The notes below the pieces were generated by a model. That model saw only the letters and a list, made by a program, of their open reading frames with translations. It made no database searches and was not told where the DNA came from. This document shows positions 36,215 to 47,924 of a stretch of DNA of 64,000 bases, piece after piece. Origin of the DNA: Cucumis sativus (Eukaryota; Streptophyta; Magnoliopsida; Cucurbitales; Cucurbitaceae). The stretch covers positions 3,658,001-3,722,000 of the forward strand of contig NC_026657.2 in NCBI RefSeq assembly GCF_000004075.3, in the 5' to 3' direction. Numbering within the stretch: position 1 is the first letter of the stretch; every line of letters begins with the position of its first letter. The position numbers were made by a program, and so were the translations under genes.

Positions 36215-36704
36215 TTATAATTGGTGGCAATTTTAGAAATAATAATTAAGTATATATAGCAACATTTTAAAAAAATTATAAATATAGCAAAATAGACTTT
36301 TAGGGTGCGTTTGGGAGAGATAATGAGTTATAGGGGAATGAATATGAATGATGATGTTATGATAATATGTGTTTGGGGAAAGATTATTGTTTTAGTATCA
36401 TGATAATATGCGTTTTGGGAAAGAGTTATGATTGTAATGTTAATATAACATGTGTTTTGGAAAAGGGTTATGAGTGTAGTATTATGATAAGATGAAGTAT
36501 AAATTTTTAAATTTACTTAACCCTAATTCCCAATTTTGCAAACATTTGGTTCAGGTTTGAGCCAAAACCCTTTTCCTCATACCCTAAATCCCCACTCCAA
36601 ACACACTTATGGTCTATAAGTAATATTTGCTATTATTGGTGATAGAGTTGAACAAATTTTACTTAATTATTTTGAATTTAATTGTTATATTTGTAACTAT
36701 AATA
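36215..36704. mobile_element. Second, decayed copy of the same MITE, interrupted by a Tourist-like MITE
   Basis: The left arm (36222-36293) repeats 'caattttagaaataataattaag.atata..agcaacattt' and 'ataaatatagcaaaatagac'. After the 304-bp insertion the copy resumes with 'tggtctataagtaat' and 'cttaattattttgaatttaattg'. The right arm lacks part of its inner segment. It ends about 200 bp before the THO3 start codon. Confidence 0.7.
36300..36609. mobile_element. Nested Tourist-like (PIF/Harbinger) MITE with TTA target duplication
   Basis: The element 36303-36606 starts gggtgcgtttgggag and ends ctccaaacacac, imperfect inverted termini of Tourist style. It is flanked by TTA at 36300-36302 and 36607-36609. 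Comparison with the intact relative at 35581-35605 (atagacttcgtatggtctat) shows the interruption at exactly this point. It contains internal repeats of 'gataatatg.gttttgg..aag'. Confidence 0.75.
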
Positions 36705-36903
36705 TAATGAAAATATGGATCCATCCGGTCTCGTAAAAATGTGAAAAATATCATTAGTTGGAGGTAAGTTTAATTTTAGTTTTTGTTTGGTAGAAAAGGA
36801 TTTGATGTATTGAACAAATTTTTTCACTCAAAAATCCATTTTAGTATTCGCATGGAAAGTCCCTCTAATCACAGGATTTGAAATCGTTCCATTGCAGCAG
36901 GAC

Positions 36904-39791
36904 ATGGAGGAATCAGCCCAAGCTTTCAAGAATCTTCACAGCAGAGAGTATCAAGGTCACAAGAAGAAGGTTTTGTTTTTTCCTCTTATCATATTCCTTC
37001 TTTCATGCTGTTTTCTAAGCCGATTTTATTCACCCTTTTAATATTTTTGATTCGTCTTTTCTTCAGGTACATTCTGTGGCATGGAATTGCACGGGCATGA
37101 AGCTTGCTTCCGGTTCTGTTGATCAAACTGCTCGAGTTTGGCATATTGAGCCTCACGGACATGTATGCTTTCTCTTCTTTGATTTTCCCGTGAAATCGTC
37201 CTCAAATTTCTCGATTAGGGTTTTGTTTATTTTTTATTTTTCTTTTTTGGGGTGCTGTAAATGGTCGAATTTGAGCTTAAATCTTCTTTTAATACTTGTC
37301 TCTTCATCCCACCGATTTGATAAATGTATATGTGGGGATTTACTATAGTTGAATAGCATACATAAGTGAAGTTATGAAACAAAAGGGTTAGGGAAAGCTT
37401 CAACTTTTGAGTTTCCTACTTCCACTTTTTACATATTGTTCCATAAGCTCTTGCTCTTGTGTTTTCCTTTCTTTTATGTTCTGGAAAATGGGAGTACGAT
37501 TTACAGAGTTCTTTAGTTGTGTATATATGTGTTAGTGTGTTACGCTTGATTCCTCCTGAGACCTGTTTTGAATGGTTGCTATGGTTTTACCACAGTATTT
37601 AGTGTTAGCATTGTTTGTTTGTCTTTACTTACAACCCTGAACAAATCATTTCAATCATGTCAGACGATGTTTGCTTCAGGGTAAGGTTAAGGATGTTGAG
37701 TTGAAAGGGCACACTGATAGTGTAGATCAGCTTTGCTGGGACCCTAAACATTCTGATCTTATAGCAACTGCATCTGGAGACAAGACTGTTCGACTATGGG
37801 ATGCTCGCAGTAAGGGTTTGAAACTGAGATTTTAAAAGTAACCGATCCAACTGTATTTTAAGATATGGTTCATTTTTTGTTTTGCTCTATAGATGGGAAA
37901 TGCTCACAGCAAGCTGAGCTCAGTGGGGAAAATATCAACATCACCTACAAACCTGATGGGACACACATCGCTGTTGGAAATAGGGTATGTTCTAGGGTAA
38001 ATTTTGTGCATTGTAAAGCCAATTTTTATTTGTTATTGGTTGAATGTACATCTCAAGAAGTTTATAAATTGTATCCCTTGGAGATGTTGACCATTTCAGT
38101 ACTCACTGTTTTCTCACATCATTTTGCAGGATGATGAACTTACAATTCTGGATGTTAGGAAGTTTAAACCAGTTCACAAGCGCAAGTTCAACTATGAGGT
38201 AATGTTTATCTAAGATAAACTACGGTAACCTTGACCATTAGCCATTTATGGAAGCATAAGAGAGGATGATTGTGTTAAATGTTGAGAAATTTGATACAGG
38301 ACATTAAAGATGACTGCTTTGACATGTTGATGTTGGTCTTACTTTAAAAATTAGGAAGTCCAATTTTAGTAGAGGCCGTCTTTACTCTGTTCTTGAAAGC
38401 TCTTGACAGGCCCCTCATTATTAATGTATATAGGAGGAAACATGTGAAGGAGATGGGCTAAATGTATCTTGTAAATAGGGTGATGTAATAGTAATATGGG
38501 CCCTTTAGCGGGTTGATTTTGTAACTGGCGCGGGCATTAATTTATAGTATTAAGTCTTTTGTGAACAGAAAGGGCATGATTAGACTGTGATAATCTTTTG
38601 TTTTACTTTGATTATCTACATTGACAGGAGTTTTTCATTATCTTTTTCCAGGTGAATGAAATTGCATGGAACATGACTGGGGAGATGTTTTTCCTGACAA
38701 CTGGAAATGGTAACGATATGCGTTAGTGACATTTCTTTAAATGCAATAACTGAGGACATATTGTTGAACTCTGTCAAATAAAATTTCATGTCAATTTCTT
38801 GTGCTCAGGTACTGTTGAAGTACTAGCATACCCATCGCTTCGACCAATCGAAACTCTTATGGCTCATACAGCGGGTTGTTACTGCATTGCGATTGACCCT
38901 GTTGGAGGGTGAGTTTGAAAGTTGATTTAAATTGAGTGAAGCTTCTTAACTATGTACAACTCTTCCATGGAATATGCACTCATGATTTCTATTATTTAAA
39001 AACTCGTGGTTTCAAACTTTCAATTGCTTGCTTCATTTATTGTGAAAACTTCTTCTGCAATTAGTGATCGGGAAAGATAAATGACTTGTTACAATCAATA
39101 GGTATTTTGCAGTTGGAAGTGCTGATTCATTAGTTAGCTTATGGGATATATCGCAGATGCTTTGTGTGCGAACATTTACAAAACTTGAGTAAGTTTTTGT
39201 TTGATTTATACGACGATTTTGTTTTCTTCTTTCCTCTTTTCTAGATTTGCAACACTGCATTACGCAGTGACTTGACTTGTTTATATACTGAAGGATAATA
39301 CTTTCTTGTCACTTATTTAACTTCCTTAGATGGCCTGTTAGAACAATAAGTTTCAACCACACAGGAGAATACATTGCTTCTGCCAGTGAGGATTTGTTCA
39401 TTGATATAGTAAGCATTCATTCTAGTCTCTCTCCTTTACTTTAATGTCTGATCATGTTACAGTCTCCCCTCTGTTTTTGCTGAAGAGGATTCGTGCCAAA
39501 ACTGGTTAATGGATGGTGTTTTTTCTTTTGCTTACAGTCAAATGTTCAAACGGGACGAACGGTTCATCAGATTCCTTGTCGGGCTGCAATGAACAGTGTG
39601 GAGTGGAATCCTAAACATAACTTACTTGCATATGCTGGGGATGACAAGAACAAGTATCAGGCTGATGAAGGCAAGTTGTCTGTGCATTGGTGTTTCCTCC
39701 TTATCTTAATAATTTGAAGTCACTTCACAAGAAGTGTTATCATTTTCTTGTTGCAGGTATTTTTAGGATCTTTGGGTTTGAAAGTCCATGA
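36904..39791 (+). CDS. THO3: THO complex subunit 3 (TEX1), WD40 protein (11 exons)
   Basis: Exons: 36904-36969, 37067-37162, 37680-37809, 37893-37984, 38130-38198, 38652-38709, 38809-38908, 39102-39188, 39330-39408, 39538-39670, 39757-39791; 314 residues, phases consistent. It starts MEESAQAFKNLHSREYQGHK and ends FRIFGFESP. WD blades include SVAWNCTGMKLASGSVDQTARVW, LCWDPKHSDLIATASGDKTV, FAVGSADSLVSLWDIS and SVEWNPKHNLLAYAGDDK, filling a seven-blade propeller. Length and sequence match plant THO3/TEX1 (Arabidopsis At5g56130). The protein belongs to the nuclear THO/TREX complex that couples transcription to mRNA export and is needed for small-RNA pathways in Arabidopsis. Intron 10 (39671-39756) uses a GC donor with perfect AAG|gcaagt context. 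Two MITEs lie just upstream of the gene. Confidence 0.96.
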
Positions 39792-39849
39792 GAAATGGAT
39801 CAACCATGGAGAAATTTCCAATTCTGTGATACTTTATTATGTTCCTTCA

Positions 39850-41295
39850 TTTCTGGCAAAATGTATTGAATTTCAGTTAGTGGCTGTTACCATAATAACT
39901 TAGTCAAATTTTCCCTTGAAACAACAATCTGTGGTTGTATTACCTCTTGAAAAGTTCACCATGATAAAATCTTAACTTGAAACAACCATTCCTACACACC
40001 TGATGCGTAGAAGTTCCATCTTTTTAACTCGAGTTTTTTAGTATTTGGGGAGATTTTAGTTTCAAAAGCTGTTTGTAATAATGCTTTTAAGTTCTTAAAT
40101 TTTTAATTCTTTTAGAAAGTTGTTCAAATATGCTCTAAAAACTGAGCAGGTTTCTTTCAACAGAGTATTATTTATATTAAACTTTGAAGTTCTTCAATTC
40201 TATTTTTCCAGCATGCCCTTTAAGTTTAGAATCTAAATCTCATACTCAGTTGTTTTTCTGTTTCGTAACAATATCTTTGTCATTTGATTTAATAGCATTT
40301 CATTTATGAGGATTTAATTCGATAGATATAGAGGCTTGTATGACTTTTGAATTGAGTGGCATTGTTCAACACTGAGAGACCATTAAATACTATGCTAATT
40401 AAGTGAAGTCATTTCTAGCGACAGAATGAGATGCTTTTCCTAAATGATGCATCATTCATTTCTAGTGCCAACAATAAGGGATAAGGGGTGGAAGATTCAA
40501 ACTCGTAGAACTATGCTTCGGTTGGGACCTAAATTATCTACTTAAACATTTTGTTAGTCATATCTACTTTTTCTTGTGCTATACATCTCTATACATGTTG
40601 TCAAGGAAGTAAATACAATACAACTACTAATCTGAAGGTAAAAAAAAAAAAAAGATAATGATAATGAATTGGATGTATATATCAATAATAAATAATAAAT
40701 AGCCAAAAAGTTACATATGGCCAATTTCAAAATTGACAAGTCATTAATTAGGCTTAGAAAGCCAAAACAAAAAGTTGTCACACAAGCAGTGTTGCCTTAA
40801 TTAACACTGATTTTTAGTTCACTTCAAAAGCCAACACTTTCCTCACTATCCTTCTCTTCATAATTTGTAAAGATTCTACAAAAATGGAGCCTCCCTTGCT
40901 TCCCTCTAATGATATTTTTTATGTCGGACCCATCTTGCTTCATCCTCCATTGCATATTTAATTCTTCAAGCACCTGCTGCTTTATTTACATCAAAACCCA
41001 AATTGTTAGAAACCAAAATATCAACCCATTTTGACATTTGTCATAGTGAGAAAAAAATCCAAGAAGAATTATTCAACTAAGCTGCCACCAACAAACCTAA
41101 AAAAAATAAGAGCAAATTGTAACATCTTACACCCCTTGGAACTTTCAATGATAAAAGTTGACTCAATTGATGTTAAAACTTCGAACATATAATATTTGTA
41201 GAAATTGGCAACTCCTACCATACTTTCGTGTTGTTTATTGCAATTTACCGAAAAAAGAATCACATTATAAGGAGGTTTTACCTGACGAATGGCAA
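39850..41295. other. Intergenic space between the 3' ends of THO3 and the membrane-protein gene
   Basis: Non-coding and AT-rich. On the minus strand, AATAAA candidates for the neighbouring gene lie at 41234-41239 and 40981-40986, 57 and 310 bp after its stop. Confidence 0.45.
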
Positions 41296-41949
41296 TTAAA
41301 AGCCGCAAAGAATGAACTTGGAAGTAACAAAAATAATGGCAGAAAAGCCAAGAAGAGAAATGGTAATGAAATTCCTTGAAAACCAAGTGAGAGGCCCCCA
41401 TTTAATCTCCACACTAGAACTCTTCATTCTATTCCCAATTTGTGGTTCTTTAGACAAATTAAAGCAAGATCCTTTCATTCTAAGTTCTTGAACACATCTT
41501 GTAAGTGCTCTGTTTTCAGTCTTCTCCTTCTGTAACTGCCCTCTTGCTTTCCAATACATCCACAATTTCAGCTGCACCACGATCACGAACACCCCAGACG
41601 TCGCCCCTATCACCACTGCCGGAACCCACCATTTCTTACACACAATGGGATCAGAGGAAGTGTACAAGAGAGTGAGAGAGAGGGCATGGAAGAGGAAGAA
41701 GAAGCAACATAGTTGAAAGATTTGTTGCTTTAATGACTCCATTTTTGTCTCTCGACGTCCGATTCTGAGACCGAAGAGATGCTCATCTCTTTGCCAAAGC
41801 TTTAAGAGTAATAAATGGCCGGAGCTTTCAGAAATTTGTCGCAATGGGTGGTGTTGAATTACAGAGATCATGAGGTTTTGAGTGTGGTTTTCTTGTTCTA
41901 CTGGGATTTCAACTATGTGGGCAGCAGTGGAATCTTTGGTTTCGGCCAT
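41296..41949 (-). CDS. Conserved plant membrane protein of unknown function (single exon)
   Basis: 217 residues without introns. The N-terminus is MAETKDSTAAHIVEIPVEQE. A conserved soluble part follows (VIQHHPLRQISESSGHLLLL, KLWQRDEHLFG). Three likely membrane segments come next: about 77-97 (FQLCCFFFLFHALSLTLLY), 108-130 (WWVPAVVIGATSGVFVIVVQ) and near the C-terminus, 192-213 (ITISLLGFSAIIFVTSKFIL). Between them lie a basic coiled segment (QLQKEKTENRALTRCVQELR) and SKEPQIGNRMKSSSVEIKW. I recall plant homologues with the same HHPL/GHLLLLKLWQR and RMKSSSVEIKW motifs, but no known function. It lies tail to tail with THO3. The start is the first ATG, with an in-frame hydrophilic lead. Confidence 0.85.
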   Translation of the reverse strand: MAETKDSTAAHIVEIPVEQENHTQNLMISVIQHHPLRQISESSGHLLLLKLWQRDEHLFGLRIGRRETKMESLKQQIFQLCCFFFLFHALSLTLLYTSSDPIVCKKWWVPAVVIGATSGVFVIVVQLKLWMYWKARGQLQKEKTENRALTRCVQELRMKGSCFNLSKEPQIGNRMKSSSVEIKWGPLTWFSRNFITISLLGFSAIIFVTSKFILCGF

Positions 41950-42229
41950 TGGAGATTTGAACTTCGATGATTTTGAGTTTGGAATTGGAATTTTGTTGAG
42001 TTTTGAAGATACTTAAAGGGTTGTTTGTTGAATAACGCCTGATGCGAGTGATGAATGTGATTTTCCAACGGATATATTTCTTTTTCCACTCCAACGGTCG
42101 AATTGTTGGACTTTTTTTCTTAATATTATATTTATTAATTCCGTTGAAAGGAAACGGTATTTTCTTTTGGGCCTTCAATATTTCTCGGCCCATTGTGGCC
42201 CATCTCACACACACATGTTTGAGATAGGT

Positions 42230-43042
42230 CCGTCGGTTTAAATTATTATAAAATGCTCAAAATGGTCATTTCGATATAGAGCATATTTTTTATTCTTTAA
42301 AATTAATTTTTGTAATTAAATGTCTAAATTTTAATATTAAATTAATTTTGAGTAGCTAAAACTGTGTTTCCTTATTTTCAAATATGATTTTGATGATTTG
42401 AAAATGAAATTGATTTAGAGAAAGAATCGTTTCATAATGTTTGTGTTTAAATCACAAGATTAGAATTGACCCATTTTTCCTTTAACCTAATTAGAACAAT
42501 TACAAATATAGAGAATTTTTTAAACACAAATTTAAAATTTAAGTAATATAATTAAACATATATAAATGTAAAATGCATTGACATGTAAATTAAGTAATAT
42601 TTATTAAAAAAATATAATTGATATTTATAGAATTGTCCAGCTAATTTTTTAAATAAATAAAAAATTTGAAATATCATATATATATACATACACACGTATG
42701 GAAAAAAACACAAATATTTAACTTCATACACAAATGTTTAAAGATGAAAAAAGTATTTATAATTTCTAATTAAAAAATCAAATAATTATATCAAACAAGA
42801 TTTAGAGTTCGACTCAAATGAATCAAAATATAACAAAATGATATCGATACATATGAATATCTGCCTACTAAAAATTTTGCATCGTTAAACGAGAGAAGAA
42901 ACTCAAAATAAAAATGGATAGTTTGAATAAGCCAACAAAATCTTAGAAAAAAAGTAACGCTGATTTGTGCATGCATGAGAGTGTTTATTTGTTGCATATG
43001 CTCTTCTTCCTATCACAATAATAATAATAATAATAATAATAA

Positions 43043-43105
<63 letters not shown>

Positions 43106-46100
43106 GGTGTCACATCAATTATCAAAAGATTTATAAGAAAATAAAGAAGTATATATATATATATAGTTATATATATTATCCATTGGGTATATTGAAAAGC
43201 CAATAGTTACTCTCCACGTCAACATTAATATATTTTCTTTGTACAAAATCTAATCCCTAAGCCAAACTCTACTCCCACATTATTGCATAAATAATCCAAT
43301 GTTCACATCATTCAATATTTGCTTTTGATTTTATTTGATTTCCACAACATTTCTTTTAGGTTTGGATTGAAGATTCAACTTCTAAATAACACTTACAACT
43401 ATCCTTTTTTGTTTTGTTATATACTTTGTTTTCTCAAAACATAAAAAATAAAGAAAGACTAAATTGATCATAATGTAAGTATATATTTGTTGTTATGAAT
43501 GTTAATATAAGCATGATTAGATTAGTCAAAATACACTTATATTTTTTAGAATATTGAAAGTTGAACATGTCCTCTTGCATTAAAAAAGAAATGATTATTA
43601 TGATTGGAATATATTTGTGTATATAGAGCGTATTGTTTGGATTGACTTTTTAAAGGGTCATTTGACGCGAGATATAAACATCATATTGGAAATGTACTCT
43701 TTTAAAAACTCAAATTTAATTGTAGTAAATACTATTTCAAAACCTCCTATTTGCTACCATTTTTACTATTTGACCTTCATTGTTTTTTATATTAATTAAT
43801 TATTTTTTTCAAACTAAAATAATCTATACTACACATTTAAAAAGTGTTTATATAAGTATAAAAAAAGCTATTTATTAATATTTAGAAGATCAATCTAAAC
43901 ATAACCCTAATTACCTAATTAAATTGCATATATATATATAACATTTGATGTGGTAGTGAAGTTTGTAATATAATTTTGGCTTTAAAAATCTTGGACATTT
44001 TTATCAACAAAGTTTGAAACTTTGTTTTTAAAAGTATCATCGTGAAGGTTGAAAAAGATAGGGTTGACATATAACTAAGATATAAAAATTAAAATATGAT
44101 AAACGCAGCATCATTTACAATATACAAATGTATACTCTTCTGGGTAGATTTAAAGTTATGTTTCGAATAGACAACTTGAATCAATCCAAATGATCCTAAA
44201 CCGTTTTTAAGTGTTTACAAGTAAAAGAAAGAGTATATTTATAAATTCTTAGAAAGTCAATACAAAAGATTGGAGTATATCCAAATTTGTAGTTAAAAGT
44301 GAGTGTAAATACGAGAAAGAAAAAGAAAAGGGTAGAAATGAGATTAATAATAGAGTAAAATTAGCACATTGATTTCACATGCAAATTATATTGGTTGAGG
44401 TTGAAGGTTTAGTATTGAGTGTTTGGGTACAATGTGTCAATGTGCTTCATTATTAGTAACATTATTAGAAAATGAAAAGTACTGCAAAACCCCATCACTT
44501 TGACCTATACCAATTATATATCTCCATTTCCATATATCAATTTCATTTTCACATTTAACTAACCTAACATTATTGGTCCACATGTAATAGTAATTTATGA
44601 AAAGGTATGGTCACTCTCTTCATCGTTATCAAGCTCAACTCATTTTTCCACTCAAGAAAATTTTAATTTATACTCGTAAAGTTTGGAGTTTAGATCAATT
44701 AAACTTTAAATTAATAATTTAAAGGAAAAAATGAGTTGATATATACAATTAACACTCTGCTCACTTGCTTTGATTTGCTTGTTTAATAAATAAGGATCAC
44801 ACATCGCATAAATTTCTTGAAGCCCGAGCCAAAAGATTCCTTTATAATTCTACCTATTCTAGATAATTCTGGATATTTCTCTTATTATTATCGAAAAGAA
44901 TTCTCTCGAATTCCTTATCCTAAAAATCTAAGATATTTCTAGATTTCTTCAGTCGTTTACATAATTCTAGAATTTTAATCTACTCATTTAATATCTCTAG
45001 AAGATTCTAATTAGTGTTGCTATATATACTTTAACATAAGATTAGGTAGATTACATAATATTTGAAAAAAAAATTAGTAGAGTAATCAACTGAAGATGTA
45101 ACAAAAAGACTCAAAATAATCAATAAGTTAAAGAAAAAGTTAAATTTTAAACTAAATCTATCTTTGTGTTCACAATCGTTGAAGATGGACAAAAAAAAAC
45201 TAAATCAACAAGTTTCTATTTCTAACAATTCCCGCAACCTGTAGTTAGTTTCAATTTTGATTTTACATGCCTTCAAAACTTTTAATAATTTTTTTTTATA
45301 TTTAAAATATATTTTTTACCAAATGACTGTTCTTGTCATTCAAGTAAGGTAAACGACGTTTTTCAAATCTAAAATAGAGTACGTAAGTGGTTTTAAATAG
45401 CAAAAGGTGGAAAACTTTTCAAGTACAGTAAAATAATGACATCTATTAGTTGAAAGACCACTGCATTTTTCTACGTTAATAAATAAATTGACTCATTTTA
45501 CTATATTTGAAAACTATATTTAAAAATAAGAACTTGTTTTTGCACAACTTAGAGAAAAAAAAAAAGATGAATTGAAATGACGAGTGCAAGTGGACATGAA
45601 AAGGGTAGACATAACACCAAAATTGTATACCAAAAGTTGAGTTGGATTTTGAAAATGACCCAACAACCAAAGAGTATATTTGTCGTTAGCACCTAACAAC
45701 CTTTTTATAATTTTCAACTTCACAATTAAGGTTTATAACGTTAATAGTGAATCGATTTGTCATCATGATCGTTAACAACGAAGGTTTAGAATTTAATTAC
45801 CACCTTTATTTTAGATAAAGATATCAAAACTAATATTAATTTTCAAACGTGCACACACTTCTTCGAATGTCAACGTTACAAAATGAAGACAATTATGGTA
45901 AATCTATGAACCATTTCAAAATGAAATTTTATTTAAAAGTTTCAACTTCTTTTACTCGTTAAATGGAAATTTTATAGGAATGTTTGAAACACTAAATTGA
46001 TAAATATAGTCAACTATCATTATATCATGTGGGTTATAATAATTGATATGTTGTAATAGTTTGTGTCATGAGTGCGTTTGTTAACTATTTTAATCTAAGT

Positions 46101-46660
46101 AAAAAATATAATAGTTAACATTATAACAAAATGGGAGTGAAAATATTATAACATTATAACATTATAATAGTTAAAAATATTATTTTAATATTATATTTTG
46201 TTGGTGTCTATGTTTTGGAGAAAACCAAAGAAGAAAAGCGAAAAGAAAGAAAAAGTAAAGAAGAAGGAAGAAAAATACTAAAAGAAGAAAGAAAGAAGAA
46301 ATAAAAACGAAGGCAAAATGAAAGAAGAAAAAAGGGAAAAAGTTTGAAAAAAAAACAATTTAATGTGAGGATGAGATTAGTAAAAGGCGGAAACTTATTT
46401 ACTTTTAAACTTGAGGCTGTTTTTGATTTGGGTCACTATCTCTGAATTCTATAGGCAAATCCGTCTACATGAAGTTGAAACCTAAACATAATCTCAAGTT
46501 GTTTTAAATGTAATTGGGTTAATAAAGTTTAGTTAAAAGAAAATTAGCTAAATTGCTTGGACAATAATCCAAAACATAAATTAAATGTGAAAACTCAACC
46601 AAAATTATTGCAAAATCATAAAATTACAAATATAAATATATATACATTTATAAGTTATAA
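42230..46660. other. AT-rich intergenic stretch, no gene seen
   Basis: Contains the triplet microsatellite (43012-43105), an (AT)n near 43149-43178, a purine-only tract at 46205-46345, and at 44840-45000 a run of 'ttctagaa'-like words resembling heat-shock elements but probably repeat debris. Confidence 0.55.
43012..43105. repeat. Inverted triplet microsatellite, (ATA)n then (ATT)n
   Basis: About ten ATA units are followed directly by about twenty-one ATT units. Because the second is the reverse complement of the first, the tract can fold into a near-perfect hairpin. Confidence 0.9.
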
Positions 46661-46661
46661 C

Positions 46662-47400
46662 TGTTCGCACGAGATTTTTGGAGAAATTTGATTTGCGATA
46701 TTGAACTTGAGTTGATGTTGTATTTTTGTTGATTTTATGCGGTGTGGTTCGATCTTTTTTATCATCTTATTCTCTCTCAATTGAGTGCATACGCTTGATT
46801 TGAAAAAGCGGAACACGTGATATTCTTGAAGTTGGAGTCCTGAAATAAAGTTTTTATCTTCAAATAAGCTTCAATCTTCGAGGGAAGTTGGAGTCTTGAA
46901 AGAAAGCTTGTATCTTCAAAGTAACTTCAATATTCGAGGATAGTCCATGACTTTAGGAGTTAGGAGGGAGTCTTCTAGCTTTTGGAAGAATTATCTAAAC
47001 CTTCTAGAGTAAAAAATTTTCAACTTAGAGTTCTCTGGTGGACTTTATCGGTTTAAGTCTAGTTGGTTCATGGATCAAATCCATGGACTCAACCACATGA
47101 ATTTTGGTCATATTTACTGCTCAATTAAGTTTATTTTTTTGACTCAATTGAACTTAGTCCAAGTAAATAATATTTAATTGAAGCAAAATAATTAATTTGA
47201 TCCAACTGTTACGATGAAAACATATGACATTATCACGTATCAATTTTTTAATTAGTTTCAAATTCAATTATTTGCACTTTTCACCGTTAATTTAATAAAT
47301 GATGTCACAATTTATGATTGGTCTCAAAATTTTCTATTCAACAAATGCCCATTTTTGAGATTTTTTTCTCAGTTCAACATATCAAATTAATCAAACCATG
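46662..47400 (+). repeat. Repeat island 2, left block (same family as 9240-9935 and 13017-13440)
   Basis: Begins 'tgttcgcacgagatttttgg' and continues 'ttgatgttgtatttttgttg', the reverse complement of the end of island 1. Then come 'catacgcttgatttgaaaaagcgg', 'agaaagcttgtatcttcaaa', 'gagtaaaaaattttcaactt', 'gagttctctggtggacttta' and 'gatgtcacaatttatgattgg', in the same order as the inverted left arm of island 1. A TG start suggests an LTR. Confidence 0.65.
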
Positions 47401-47924
47401 AAGTAAGTATATAATTTTGATTTAAATTTGAAATAAGGGTTGTAATATGGTCAAACCTTAATTAATTTGAGAAAAGTTCAAAGTTTTATCAACAATTTAA
47501 TTTAATTTAAGGATAAAAATTTTAATTAGACTTTTTAAAATAAACTTTGGAACATAACCAAAAATTTAATTTGAAATAAGGATAAGATTATGGCTTCAAT
47601 TTAAATTTGAGATAAAAATTGAGGTCATGTATCCAAGTTAATTTGACTTCAATTTTGAACCCAAAATTTAATTTTAAAATTGAGAATAATTTTTTTTTTG
47701 AAAATTTTGAAATATTTAAATATTTTAAATAGCTCAAATCAACAAAATTTTGAGATTTATCCAAAAAAAAAAATGAAATAATTTAAAATAAGATAAGCTA
47801 AATGGATTATCTTTTCTTTATTTTAAAAAAAACATTCATGTTCCTATATGCATTGGATTTGTTTTTTTAAAAAAAATAATTAAATATCATTCATAATCCT
47901 TTTAGGAATTGAATTTGTTGGCCT

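Noticed and set aside
39493..39717. Longer frame around THO3 exon 10
   Set aside because: The homologous exon is 39538-39670. The flanking codons are intron read-through, allowed because the donor is GC.
41158..41379. Plus-strand frame opposite the 3' end of the membrane-protein gene
   Set aside because: It overlaps the antisense strand of the 41296-41949 gene and has no recognised family.
44840..45010. Cluster of heat-shock-element-like 'ttctagaa' words
   Set aside because: No gene follows within several kilobases, and the words look like an AT-rich repeat, so a heat-responsive promoter is not supported.
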